DNA of 64,000 nt from Melioribacteraceae bacterium (GTDB lineage Bacteria > Bacteroidota > Ignavibacteria > Ignavibacteriales > Melioribacteraceae), in the NCBI GenBank assembly GCA_016927595.1, contig JAFGMI010000011.1, positions 50,052-114,051 of the forward strand. The letters are read 5' to 3'. Below are positions 46,028 through 54,659 of this stretch, in pieces. Each line of letters begins with the position of its first letter. Positions within the stretch are counted from its first letter, which is position 1. The notes beneath the pieces are model-generated. The model worked only from the letters and a program-made list of their open reading frames with translations, was not told where the DNA came from and made no database searches. Position numbers and translations under genes: made by a program.

Positions 46028-46720
46028 ATGATGAAAATTAATTTCAAGAGATTCATACAGGTTGCCGGAATAATCGATCAGTCAGAAGCGGATCTCGTTA
46101 CAAAATTCGGTGTCGGATTTATTGGCTTCCCTCTTAGATTACCTGTAAACAAAGAAGATTTAACCGAAACTTCAGCTGCCGAAATAATCAGATCAATGAG
46201 TTCAACGGTTAAAGCAGTTTTGATTACATACTTATCCCGTGCAGATGATATAGTAAAATTCACCGAAGAGTTAGGAACAGATATAGTTCAGCTCCACGGA
46301 GAAATAAAAATTGACGAGCTCAAAAAATTAAAAGCATACAATTCACGATTGTCGATTATTAAAAGTCTGGTTATAAAACATAATAATGCAGATAAATTAA
46401 AAAATGATATATTTTTAACCCAGCAGCTTGTTGATGCGTTTATAACCGACACTTATGATCCTTCGACAGGTGCTAGCGGCGCAACCGGAAAAACTCATGA
46501 CTGGCAAATCAGCAGGGAGTTTGTTGAAATTTCAGAAAAACCTGTGATTTTAGCAGGCGGTTTGAATCCTAGAAATGTTTATGATGCAATTTTACAAGTA
46601 AAACCCGCAGGAGTTGATGTTCACTCTGGTGTAGAAGATCCTGACGGGCGAAAGGATGCTGAGCTGGTAAAACTATTTGTAGATGAAGCAGTACGTGGTT
46701 TCGATACGCTTGGATATTAA
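46028..46720 (+). CDS. TrpF-like phosphoribosylanthranilate isomerase homologue lacking the catalytic Cys
   Basis: The 230-aa TIM barrel aligns with TrpF over its length: DIVQLHG (85-91), the general-acid Asp141 in FITDTYD, GASGATGKTHDW, AGGLNPRNV and GVDVHSGVE. The N-terminal signature where TrpF has (K/Y)-x-CGI reads QVAGI, so the general-base Cys is Ala13. No other trp gene is nearby. It may be a non-canonical isomerase or have another substrate. Met1 and Met2 are both possible starts. The ATG lies 49 bp from the thioredoxin start on the opposite strand. Confidence 0.8.
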   Translation: MMKINFKRFIQVAGIIDQSEADLVTKFGVGFIGFPLRLPVNKEDLTETSAAEIIRSMSSTVKAVLITYLSRADDIVKFTEELGTDIVQLHGEIKIDELKKLKAYNSRLSIIKSLVIKHNNADKLKNDIFLTQQLVDAFITDTYDPSTGASGATGKTHDWQISREFVEISEKPVILAGGLNPRNVYDAILQVKPAGVDVHSGVEDPDGRKDAELVKLFVDEAVRGFDTLGY

Positions 46721-46778
46721 ATCAGAAAAATAAAATAGCGTTTCATCAGTACCAATCGTCAGAATTTTCGGTGATAAT

Positions 46779-47213
46779 ATGATCTATGAATTTAAAAGAA
46801 AACAGTATCTTATATCGACTAATAAAAATAAGGTGCAGATTGATGTGATCCATAATTTTTTAAAAACCGCTTACTGGTGCCGGAACATACCGGAAGAGGT
46901 AATTAAAAAATCAATAGAGAATTCATTATGCTACGGTGTATATGCTGAAAATAAACAAATTGGCTTTGCCCGGGTAATTACCGACTATGCAACATTTGCA
47001 TATCTCGCTGATGTATTTATACTAGAAGAGTACCGCGGATACGGTTTATCGAAATGGTTAATGGAAGTAATACTGAATCATCCTGATCTACAAAAAATCA
47101 GGACGTTTTCTCTTAAAACATCCGACGCCCATAAGTTGTACGAGAAGTTTGGATTTAACAAACCCGAACACCCCGAGAAGATAATGGAGAAATCAATAAT
47201 TAGAGAATACTGA
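46779..47213 (+). CDS. GNAT-family acetyltransferase
   Basis: The 144-aa protein has the GNAT core: ADVFILEEYRGYGLSKWLME shows the acetyl-CoA-binding RGYGLS loop near residue 90, followed by a helix and DAHKLYEKFGF near the end. The N-terminal 45 residues supply the two substrate-side helices. The substrate cannot be named. It follows the TrpF-like gene by 58 bp on the same strand and may be cotranscribed. Confidence 0.85.
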   Translation: MIYEFKRKQYLISTNKNKVQIDVIHNFLKTAYWCRNIPEEVIKKSIENSLCYGVYAENKQIGFARVITDYATFAYLADVFILEEYRGYGLSKWLMEVILNHPDLQKIRTFSLKTSDAHKLYEKFGFNKPEHPEKIMEKSIIREY

Positions 47214-47355
47214 TGATCTTAGTTGCTGATCAGATGGAAGAAATAAACTCTCCGATTATCTTCATTAAACTATTTTCATTTTTCTTCGTCTAAGAACATA
47301 AATCCTTGACCGGAATTAAATTTAAAATTATTATTTTAACGGTAAAACGAATATC

Positions 47356-47688
47356 TTGAAAACCTTTTTAGAAAATACAGCAAAATTGATTTATAAGAAT
47401 CTTGAAGCCTTCATTTGGCTGGCAGGTCTTATTTACCTCGCTTCAATTAATCCGTACGCAACAGATCATTTTAATTTTTGCGTATTCAGTTTAGTTGGAT
47501 TTGAAAGCTGTCCCGGATGCGGACTTGGCAGATCAATTTCATTTTTATTCAGAGGGGATATCGCCGCTTCATTTGATTCCCACATGCTGGGAATACCGGC
47601 GCTGCTGATTTTAAGCTATAGAATTGTATCAGTATTTTATAAAAATTATAAAACTACTCACAAACCGCTGGAGGTTTATAATGGCTAG
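47356..47688 (+). CDS. DUF2752 membrane protein
   Basis: The 110-aa protein has two hydrophobic segments and the DUF2752 signature CPGCGLGRSISFLFRGD (key residues C51, C54, G55 and R58, approximate), with a conserved His in DSHMLGIPA. Function is unknown. The start is TTG at 47356; no ATG in frame is available close upstream. Its end overlaps the TM2-protein start by 8 bp (ATGGCTAG), and the pair is a familiar combination in Bacteroidetes-type genomes. Confidence 0.8.
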   Translation: MKTFLENTAKLIYKNLEAFIWLAGLIYLASINPYATDHFNFCVFSLVGFESCPGCGLGRSISFLFRGDIAASFDSHMLGIPALLILSYRIVSVFYKNYKTTHKPLEVYNG

Positions 47689-48034
47689 AATCTTATCACT
47701 TATGCCTGAATTAATCGGTGAAGAACAGGCATTCGTTTCAAGTTTGATTAAAGACATGAGCGACGACGACGCGCAGCAGTTCGCAAATGTTTACAGAGTT
47801 CGCCGGAAAGATCCGCAGACAATCCTGCTGCTTACTCTGGTTGGATTTTTAGGCTTTGCCGGTATCCAGAGATTTATTGTGGATCAAATAGGTCTGGGAA
47901 TATTATATTTGCTCACCGCCGGTATCTGTTTCATAGGCACAATTGTTGACCTTGTAAATTACCGCAATATAGCCTTCGAGTACAATCAGAAACAAGCTCA
48001 GCAGATAGCTGCAATTGTCCGTTCATCTTCATGA
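47681..48034 (+). CDS. TM2-domain membrane protein
   Basis: The start at 47681 follows a strong ribosome-binding site (GGAGGT at 47670-47675), so the earlier ATG at 47624 is rejected. The 117-aa product has a short helical N-terminal part and two transmembrane helices with the TM2 pattern LVGFLGFAGIQRF and IVDLVNYRNI. TM2 proteins are small and their role is not settled. Translation is probably coupled to the DUF2752 gene. A strong terminator follows within 10 bp. Confidence 0.85.
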   Translation: MARILSLMPELIGEEQAFVSSLIKDMSDDDAQQFANVYRVRRKDPQTILLLTLVGFLGFAGIQRFIVDQIGLGILYLLTAGICFIGTIVDLVNYRNIAFEYNQKQAQQIAAIVRSSS

Positions 48035-48039
48035 TTTTG

Positions 48040-48064
48040 AGAAGGCTCCTGCGAGCCTTCTTTC
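48040..48064 (+). terminator. Strong intrinsic terminator after the TM2 gene
   Basis: AGAAGGCTC (48040-48048) pairs perfectly with GAGCCTTCT (48053-48061) over a 4-nt loop, followed by TTCT. It begins six bases after the TM2 stop codon and closes the DUF2752-TM2 unit. Confidence 0.8.
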
Positions 48065-48325
48065 TACTGCTTTCTAACTTCGCTCTTTTTCTTTATTTTA
48101 TATTGTTATTCATTATTTTTTTTTCTCATCATAATTATCTGAATTTTATTTATTCTATAATTTTATTTTGTTTTAAATCGTTGTTCTTTCCAAATAATCA
48201 TTGCACCTGTACAATTACTAATTTCGGTTTAGTGTCTGCATGATGGAATTAATTGCTGGCTATCAGTTCGTGAAAATGATTAGATTACCGTTGAATGCAT
48301 TAAAATATCATTTCGGAGAGAGTGA

Positions 48326-48880
48326 ATGAAAATTATTGTTGGTTCCGAAAATCCGGTAAAACTCGCTGCAGTAAAAGAAGCATTTCAAAATTATTACAAT
48401 GATGTTGAAGTGATAGGCTTAAAAATTCCTTCCGGTGTTCCGGATCAGCCGATTAATGATGAAACTCTCAAAGGTGCCCAGAACCGGGCGGAGACGTTAA
48501 AAGAGATGAATAAAACCGAGAACCTTAACGCCGATTTTTTTATCGGAGTCGAAGGGGGAATTGTTTATCAATTCGGGAGGTGGTTTGCTTTCGGCGGAAT
48601 GTGCCTTATAGATAAATTTAACCGTAAAAGTTTCGGCACATCTGCTCACTTTGAACTGCCGGCTGAGGTGACGAAGCGCCTTCTTAATCGTGAGGAACTT
48701 GGATTTGTAATGGATGAAATAATGAGGCAAAAAAACACCAAGCAAAAGATGGGCGCAATAGGATACTTTACCAATGGTGTAATGGAGAGGAAGGACCTGT
48801 ATATACCCGGGATTATTTCAGCCCTGGTTCCGTTTAATCACCCGGAAATGTATTTTAGGGATGAACACAATGATAATTAA
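48326..48880 (+). CDS. yjjX: Inosine/xanthosine triphosphatase
   Basis: The 184-aa YjjX-family enzyme removes non-canonical ITP and XTP from the nucleotide pool. Signatures are VGSENPVKLAAV at the start, SGVPDQP near 36, FIGVEGGIV near 73 and KMGAIGYFTNG near 149. Length and order match the family. It begins a plus-strand run with an acetyltransferase gene that overlaps it by 20 bp, a PhzF gene and an exported hydrolase gene. Direct roles of the others in nucleotide cleaning are not implied. Confidence 0.9.
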   Translation: MKIIVGSENPVKLAAVKEAFQNYYNDVEVIGLKIPSGVPDQPINDETLKGAQNRAETLKEMNKTENLNADFFIGVEGGIVYQFGRWFAFGGMCLIDKFNRKSFGTSAHFELPAEVTKRLLNREELGFVMDEIMRQKNTKQKMGAIGYFTNGVMERKDLYIPGIISALVPFNHPEMYFRDEHNDN

Positions 48881-49355
48881 AACAAAAAATCTGATACTTC
48901 GACCGACGCAGAGCAATGATGAAGATCTGAAAAACCTTTTTCAGGATATTGAAACACTTTCAAAAATGTCCGAGAAAAATGTAAGACCGGTCGATACGCC
49001 GGCGGAAATAATATTCAGAATAGAATCTGACACGAAACTGATTGGTGAAATCAGAATCAAGAATATAAAGTGGTATAATCGTAAAGCTCAACTGAGTATA
49101 ATGATTTCTGATGAATACAGAAACCAGGGTTATGGTTTTGAATCACTGGTTAGTATCATCGACTATATTTTTTTCACAATGAATTTTCACAGAATCGAAG
49201 CTGAAGTAATTGATTCCAATCAAGAGTCTGTGAGATTAATAGAGAAAAGTGGTTTTAAACCCGAAGGTCGCCTGAGAGAAGCAAAATTTGTCGATGGTAA
49301 ATATCATGACATTTTATTCTATGGTCTTCTGAGAAACGAGTGGCAAAAAAAATAA
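48861..49355 (+). CDS. RimJ/RimL-type GNAT acetyltransferase
   Basis: The 164-aa protein starts MIIKTKNLILRPTQSNDE, the usual opening of this subfamily. It has the acetyl-CoA loop EYRNQGYGFESL near 90, HRIEAEVIDSNQESVRLIEKSGFKPEGRLREA near 115-145, and ends with LFYGLLRNEW. Such enzymes acetylate N-termini or antibiotics; target unknown. It overlaps the yjjX end by 20 bp and is spaced 11 bp from the PhzF gene, so it is likely cotranscribed. Confidence 0.88.
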   Translation: MNTMIIKTKNLILRPTQSNDEDLKNLFQDIETLSKMSEKNVRPVDTPAEIIFRIESDTKLIGEIRIKNIKWYNRKAQLSIMISDEYRNQGYGFESLVSIIDYIFFTMNFHRIEAEVIDSNQESVRLIEKSGFKPEGRLREAKFVDGKYHDILFYGLLRNEWQKK

Positions 49356-49366
49356 ATGAGGCAAAA

Positions 49367-50149
49367 ATGAAATTAGCCATTTACCAGGTAGATGCATTCA
49401 CTACTGAACTATTTAAAGGCAACCCCGCTGCAGTCGTACCATTGAAAGAATGGCTGCCCGATCAGACAATGCAGAATATCGCGCTGGAAAATAATTTGTC
49501 TGAGACTGCCTTTTTTGTTAACGATAATAATGCGTATCACATCCGATGGTTTACGCCGTCGGTAGAAGTCCCTCTATGCGGTCATGCAACACTGGCAACT
49601 TCATATGTAATTTATAATTTTATTGATCCTTATGCACAACAAATTACTTTTGAGAGCAGGAGCGGTCAGCTAATTATTTCAAGAGATAATAGTATAATAC
49701 ACCTTAATTTTCCGGAGAATATTCCGGACAAAACAGACCCCCCAAAAATACTTCTCGATGCGATGGGCATTGATCCGGTTGAAGTGCTCTTAAACAAATC
49801 TTTTCTTGCAATACTGGCGGACGAAGATCAGGTAAGACAAATGAAACCGGACTTTACATTGCTTTCCAAACTTAAAGAGGACGGTCTTATAATATCAGCA
49901 AAGGGGAAGAGCTACGATTTCGTATCACGCTATTTTGTTCCTAATGCGGGAATAGACGAGGATCCTGTAACCGGTTACGCTCATACTTTACTTACTCCTT
50001 ATTGGTCGAAGAAATTAGGAAAAAGTGATCTCAGGGCTTATCAGGCATCTGAAAGAGGGGGCGAAGTTTTTGTCAGGGACCTGAAAAACGGACGCGTTCA
50101 AATCTCAGGCAAAGCTGTTCTGTACATGAAAGGTGAAATCGAAGTATGA
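49367..50149 (+). CDS. PhzF-family isomerase/epimerase-like protein
   Basis: The start at 49367 (MKLAIYQVDAF) is the first residue of the conserved family and follows a GAGG ribosome-binding site; an ATG 27 bp upstream would overlap the acetyltransferase gene. The 260-aa fold is a double diaminopimelate-epimerase-like domain: KGNPAAVVPL near 18, the catalytic Glu in NLSETAFFV (about 43-51), PLCGHATLATSYV, and GIDEDPVTGYAHT. PhzF members isomerise varied substrates. The one here is unknown. Confidence 0.88.
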   Translation: MKLAIYQVDAFTTELFKGNPAAVVPLKEWLPDQTMQNIALENNLSETAFFVNDNNAYHIRWFTPSVEVPLCGHATLATSYVIYNFIDPYAQQITFESRSGQLIISRDNSIIHLNFPENIPDKTDPPKILLDAMGIDPVEVLLNKSFLAILADEDQVRQMKPDFTLLSKLKEDGLIISAKGKSYDFVSRYFVPNAGIDEDPVTGYAHTLLTPYWSKKLGKSDLRAYQASERGGEVFVRDLKNGRVQISGKAVLYMKGEIEV

Positions 50150-50179
50150 TAATAAATCTTTCTCCCTTTATATAAATCC

Positions 50180-50186
50180 AAAGGTG
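50180..50186 (+). promoter_or_regulatory. Ribosome-binding site that argues for an ATC/ATT start
   Basis: AAAGGTG at 50180-50186 precedes ATC (50191) and ATT (50194), in frame with the 554-aa open frame that otherwise begins at GTG 50317. The same AAAGGTGTG precedes the pilB-type ATG at 10644 with the same 4-nt spacing. No ATG, GTG or TTG lies in frame between the stop at 50173 and 50317. Confidence 0.6.
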
Positions 50187-50190
50187 TGTA

Positions 50191-51981
50191 ATCATTCAAT
50201 ACCGATTAATATTAATTTTATTATTTCTTTTTACTGCAAATATAAGCGCGCAGCATTACAGTGAACCCAGACACCGTCTGTCGGGATTTCAAATCAGTTA
50301 TTATTTTGATGAACAGGTGAAAACGGTTCACTTCGGATCTGAAATTACAATTACATTCAATGCACCTTCTCCTTATAATTTTGATCCGTTAAAACCTGTT
50401 TATGTAGTAATCTACGCTCTGCCAAATGGCAATACAACTGATCAGACAATAGGAAAAATTATTGATGAAGGTGATGACTGGCATTATGATATCCAGCATA
50501 TAGGTGCACAGACAAGATTCCTGAGAAGTATAATTACCGATTACAATCTTATTGTTGCTTATGTTGAAAACAAACAACAAAGCTGGACCGTCTGGAAAAA
50601 TGTACATCCGGATAATGCGTTTATAGTTGCATCTGTTGTAGATTCAATCAGAAGTATTTTTAATGACTTCAGTACAACCCTGGTTTTATCGGGGCATAGC
50701 GGAGGTGGTGGTTTTATATTCAGTTACCTTGATGCGTACAACAAAATACCATCTTTTGTAAAAAGAATTTCTTTTCTGGACAGTAATTACGGTTACGAAA
50801 AATCATACTTTAATAAGATAAAAACCTGGCTGAAAGATTCGAATAATAATACTCTTTTTATTGCCGCCTATAATGACAGCGTTGCCTTGTACAATGGACA
50901 ATCATTCGTAAGCGATACAGGAGGTACCTGGTACAGAAGTAAATTGATGAAAAATGATTTATCAAAATATTTTGATTTCAACACTGTCGAAGATACAGAT
51001 TTTATAATGTACCGTTCAAAAAACGGAAAGGTGCAAATTCTGCTGAAGAAAAATCCCGAACGTATAGTACTTCATACGGTGCAGGTAGAACTTAACGGTT
51101 TTATACATTCAATGCTTTCAGGAACTGTACATGAAAATAAGGGTTATACATACTTTGGCGAGAGGGCTTATTCTGAATGGATACAGAAAAACATCGATAA
51201 GCCGGAGTGTTTGCGCATCCCTGAAAGGCGGGATGACTTACGCGCGGGCAGTGAATTTATGAGAAGTGTACGTGATTTATCATTCGAGGAAAGAGAACTC
51301 ATAATATTTGAAGAAGTAAGGAAAGGCAACATCCCGGAATTTCTGAGAACATTAATAAAAATTAAATCGGTTTTTTATGATGCCGACAGTAACCGGCATA
51401 TTGTTGAGTACGAAGTTATGCCTGATTATCTTGCAATCGGATCGGACACAGACTACTGCCGGATTCCTCTTGGTCCTTTAACCGCTCAAAAGATTGCCGA
51501 TCTTTTCGGTGCTTCGATGCCGACACGTAAACTGGTTAACAACATTTTCTTGAATGCCGATATTAAATTGCCGCCCATAACTTATTACCCTGACGGCAAT
51601 AAAAACGAAAGCGTTAAGCAATTTGTAAGGCATAACAATAAAATTCAAAATCAACTGGATTCAGCCGGTGCAAAACCGGGGCAGCTCATCGCCGGAATTA
51701 AGAAGGATGTTGTTTTAAGCAATAAAATTTCCGATGCTGCAAGACCGAATCATGTAACTATTTACGGCTGGCATTATCCCACCGGGAATCCGATCCAGCC
51801 GTTAACAAACATTCATGTGAATTGGTATGTAGATTACAGTCACGGTGTAAGATTAATTAACAACGAATTATTAATTGACAGAAAACTTTATAACTACAAG
51901 GATGTTTTAACCGATCCCAATTTATACAAAATTTTCAGTGACGAATCCGAACCGATGAAAAAGAGCAGTTATTTAAAATAA
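50191..51981 (+). CDS. Exported alpha/beta-hydrolase-like protein, probable ATC/ATT start
   Basis: The frame from 50191 encodes about 596 aa, beginning IIQYRLILILLFLFTANISAQ, a textbook signal peptide. It then reads on without break into the frame that starts GTG at 50317; starting there would remove the signal peptide. The first half holds a hydrolase nucleophile elbow GHSGGGG with its Ser near residue 169 of this numbering, after a run of strands. The rest (about 330-596) is unfamiliar, with basic and aromatic-rich stretches. I assign no family. The initiator codon is not ATG, GTG or TTG; see the finding. It is last in the yjjX to PhzF run, 41 bp after PhzF. Confidence 0.65.
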   Translation: MIQYRLILILLFLFTANISAQHYSEPRHRLSGFQISYYFDEQVKTVHFGSEITITFNAPSPYNFDPLKPVYVVIYALPNGNTTDQTIGKIIDEGDDWHYDIQHIGAQTRFLRSIITDYNLIVAYVENKQQSWTVWKNVHPDNAFIVASVVDSIRSIFNDFSTTLVLSGHSGGGGFIFSYLDAYNKIPSFVKRISFLDSNYGYEKSYFNKIKTWLKDSNNNTLFIAAYNDSVALYNGQSFVSDTGGTWYRSKLMKNDLSKYFDFNTVEDTDFIMYRSKNGKVQILLKKNPERIVLHTVQVELNGFIHSMLSGTVHENKGYTYFGERAYSEWIQKNIDKPECLRIPERRDDLRAGSEFMRSVRDLSFEERELIIFEEVRKGNIPEFLRTLIKIKSVFYDADSNRHIVEYEVMPDYLAIGSDTDYCRIPLGPLTAQKIADLFGASMPTRKLVNNIFLNADIKLPPITYYPDGNKNESVKQFVRHNNKIQNQLDSAGAKPGQLIAGIKKDVVLSNKISDAARPNHVTIYGWHYPTGNPIQPLTNIHVNWYVDYSHGVRLINNELLIDRKLYNYKDVLTDPNLYKIFSDESEPMKKSSYLK

Positions 51982-52156
51982 TTGATTAAGCATCCGGGGG
52001 ATTATTATGACATGATGAATCAACCTTAGATATGTGTAATAATCGGATAGAAAGTATTTGCAGAAAATAATCCATATAAACCATTAATATTTCTTTCCTG
52101 GTTGTATTAAATTTTTGATTATTTATTTCAGGAAGTCTTGGCGAAGATATACAATT

Positions 52157-54172
52157 CTATTTAATTAGTTTCTTAAGCTTATCAATCTCATCCCTGAGCT
52201 GGGCTGCTCTTTCAAATTCAAGATCTTTAGCTGCCTGTAACATCTCTTCGGTCATTTCTTCGATCAGATCATTTTTCTGCTCGTTTGTCATATATTTTAT
52301 AATCGGTTCAGCAACTTTTGTAAAAGCCGCAATTTCTTTATCCCGGTCTTTCTTTCTTACATCGGCTACCGATGTAGCAGCCAGAATCTCATCGCGGCTT
52401 TTATATACAGTCCTCGGGATTATATTATTCTGATTGTTATATTCTTCCTGAATCTTGCGTCGCCGGTTTGTTTCATCAATCGTTTTTTTCATAGAAGCAG
52501 TTATATTATCGGCATACATTATAACCTTTCCATCCACATTTCTGGCTGTTCTTCCGGCAGTCTGCATTAACGATCTTTCACTTCTTAAAAATCCTTCTTT
52601 ATCCGCATCTATTATCGCAACAAGCGAAACCTCCGGCAGGTCAAGTCCTTCTCTCAAAAGGTTTACTCCCACCAGCACATCAAAATCACCCATTCTCAGA
52701 TCGCGTATTATTTCAACCCGCTCGAGCGAATCGATATCGCTGTGTATATAGCGCACTTTTATCTCCAGCCTGTCCAGATAATCTGTTAAATCTTCAGCCA
52801 TTTTTTTCGTCAGAGTAGTAACAAGTACCCGCTCTCTTTTATCAATTCTTAATTTAATTTCACCTATAAGATCATCTATCTGGTTCTTGATGGGACGCAC
52901 CTCTATTTCAGGATCCAGCAATCCTGTAGGTCTGATAATCTGTTCAACATACACACCTTTACATTTTTCAAGTTCATAATCGCCCGGTGTTGCACTTACA
53001 AAGATTACTTTGTTAACAAGATTTTCATATTCATCAAATTTAAGCGGTCTGTTATCCAAAGCAGAGGGCAGCCTGAATCCATGTTCGACGAGCGTCTCTT
53101 TGCGGGATCTGTCGCCGTTATACATTCCTCTTATCTGGGGAACCGTTACATGCGATTCATCTATAATCAGCAGATAATCTTTGGAAAAATAATCGAACAG
53201 ACACGCCGGTCTCGAGCCCGGGGCTCTGCCGTCCATATGGCGGGAGTAATTTTCAATACCCGGGCAGTAACCTATTTCACGCATCATTTCTATGTCGTAT
53301 TTTGTACGCTGTTCCAGCCTCTGTGCTTCAAGGTATTTTTCTTCAGCCCAGAAAAACTTAAGTCTTTCCCTTAACTCCTCATCTATTGTTTTTATTGCCC
53401 TGTTAACCTGTTCTTTTGTAGTAACGAAATATTTTGCGGGATAAATTGCAGCGGAATCAACCTCTTTTATAAACTCACCCGTCAGCGAATCTATTATTGA
53501 TATTCGCTCAATTTCATCGTCCCAGAATTCAATTCTGAATGCTTCTTCATACTGATAAGCCGGAATAATTTCGATAACATCACCGCGTACTCTGAAGGTA
53601 CCTCTTGTAAATTCTACGTCGTTTCTTACGTAGTAAATATCTATCAACTGACGCATAAGTTTTTTACGTTCTATTTCCTGCCCTTTCTTTATAAAAGTAA
53701 TCTGCCTTGCATACTCATCCGGAGCGCCGATACCATAAATGCAACTTACACTTGCAACTATAATAACGTCATTTCTTCCTTCAATAAGAGCTGTTGTGGC
53801 TTTAAGACGAAGTCTGTCGATTTCTTCATTAACTGAAAAATCTTTTTCTATATACAAGTCGCGTTTAACAACGTAAGCTTCGGGCTGATAGTAGTCGTAA
53901 TAACTGATAAAAAATTCCACTGCATTATTCGGGAAAAAAGTTTTGAATTCACCATAAAGCTGAGCGGCTAAAGTTTTGTTGTGTGATATGATAAGTGTCG
54001 GACGGTTATAATTCCTGATAACATGGGAAATAGTGAATGTCTTTCCGCTGCCTGTAACACCCAGCAGTGTCTGATTTTTGATATTATTTTCAAGCCCTTC
54101 AGTAAGTTCTTTAATTGCCTGAGGCTGATCCCCTGACGGCTCGTAACTTGAAACTAATTCAAACGACTTCAT
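52157..54172 (-). CDS. uvrB: UvrABC excinuclease subunit B
   Basis: The 671-aa helicase-like subunit of nucleotide excision repair contains Walker A GVTGSGKT near 39-46, the beta-hairpin region around [11 protein letters not shown], and helicase motifs including DESHVT and [11 protein letters not shown]-terminal UVR domain ([18 protein letters not shown]) binds UvrC. Every motif is intact and the length is normal. It lies 3 bp downstream of the CcmE-like gene, so the two are likely one transcript. Confidence 0.97.
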   Translation of the reverse strand: MKSFELVSSYEPSGDQPQAIKELTEGLENNIKNQTLLGVTGSGKTFTISHVIRNYNRPTLIISHNKTLAAQLYGEFKTFFPNNAVEFFISYYDYYQPEAYVVKRDLYIEKDFSVNEEIDRLRLKATTALIEGRNDVIIVASVSCIYGIGAPDEYARQITFIKKGQEIERKKLMRQLIDIYYVRNDVEFTRGTFRVRGDVIEIIPAYQYEEAFRIEFWDDEIERISIIDSLTGEFIKEVDSAAIYPAKYFVTTKEQVNRAIKTIDEELRERLKFFWAEEKYLEAQRLEQRTKYDIEMMREIGYCPGIENYSRHMDGRAPGSRPACLFDYFSKDYLLIIDESHVTVPQIRGMYNGDRSRKETLVEHGFRLPSALDNRPLKFDEYENLVNKVIFVSATPGDYELEKCKGVYVEQIIRPTGLLDPEIEVRPIKNQIDDLIGEIKLRIDKRERVLVTTLTKKMAEDLTDYLDRLEIKVRYIHSDIDSLERVEIIRDLRMGDFDVLVGVNLLREGLDLPEVSLVAIIDADKEGFLRSERSLMQTAGRTARNVDGKVIMYADNITASMKKTIDETNRRRKIQEEYNNQNNIIPRTVYKSRDEILAATSVADVRKKDRDKEIAAFTKVAEPIIKYMTNEQKNDLIEEMTEEMLQAAKDLEFERAAQLRDEIDKLKKLIK

Positions 54173-54175
54173 TTA

Positions 54176-54514
54176 TTACCTTGTGATAACTTCAGAAGCA
54201 TGGAAATATCCGTCGTGCAGGTGTCCGCGAAGCACAATCGTTTTAACATCGTCCATGCCGGGCGGAAGATTTGATGGTCCCGATACCATTACTTCCACTC
54301 CGTTTTTATCTAACACGTAAAATATGGTAGCATTATTCTGGACATCACGCTGAAACCCTTTTTCAGCAACTAATTTAACTATAATTTCCCGGTTGGCAGT
54401 ATTATTGGTGTCGAATGATGAAAATGATCCTAATTCGTCCGTCGGTGAAAAATAACCGAAGTAAATGATTGTTACAACCACCAGTAAGAGTATGGGCAAT
54501 ATTATTTTCTGCAT
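54176..54514 (-). CDS. CcmE-like OB-fold protein without the heme-binding end
   Basis: The 112-aa membrane-anchored protein has an N-terminal helix (about 4-20) and a small beta barrel. The pattern VEVMVSGPSNLPPGMDDVKT followed by VLRGHLHDGYFHASEVITR matches the OB-fold core of CcmE (V-x-V-x-Y-x-G-x-LP, G-x-A-x-E-V). In CcmE the next residues are KHDENY, with His binding heme covalently. This protein stops just before that point, so it probably cannot act as a heme chaperone. It may be a generic OB-fold periplasmic protein. It is 3 bp from uvrB, an unexpected pairing. Confidence 0.65.
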   Translation of the reverse strand: MQKIILPILLLVVVTIIYFGYFSPTDELGSFSSFDTNNTANREIIVKLVAEKGFQRDVQNNATIFYVLDKNGVEVMVSGPSNLPPGMDDVKTIVLRGHLHDGYFHASEVITR

Positions 54515-54659
54515 AACATATTTCCTTTCTAATCATGTTCAACATTATTTTAAAAGTAAGGGTTCAAAATATAAATAATGTAGAATAAAGAATTATTATT
54601 CCGGGTAAATTGCTATTTTCAGATTTAGAAAAAATGAGAATTAATATAGCGGGAATAAT

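Noticed and set aside
48031..48243. 70-codon frame of Leu/Phe/Ile-rich sequence after the TM2 gene
   Set aside because: It starts inside a terminator hairpin, has no ribosome-binding site and its composition is that of A/T-rich non-coding DNA.
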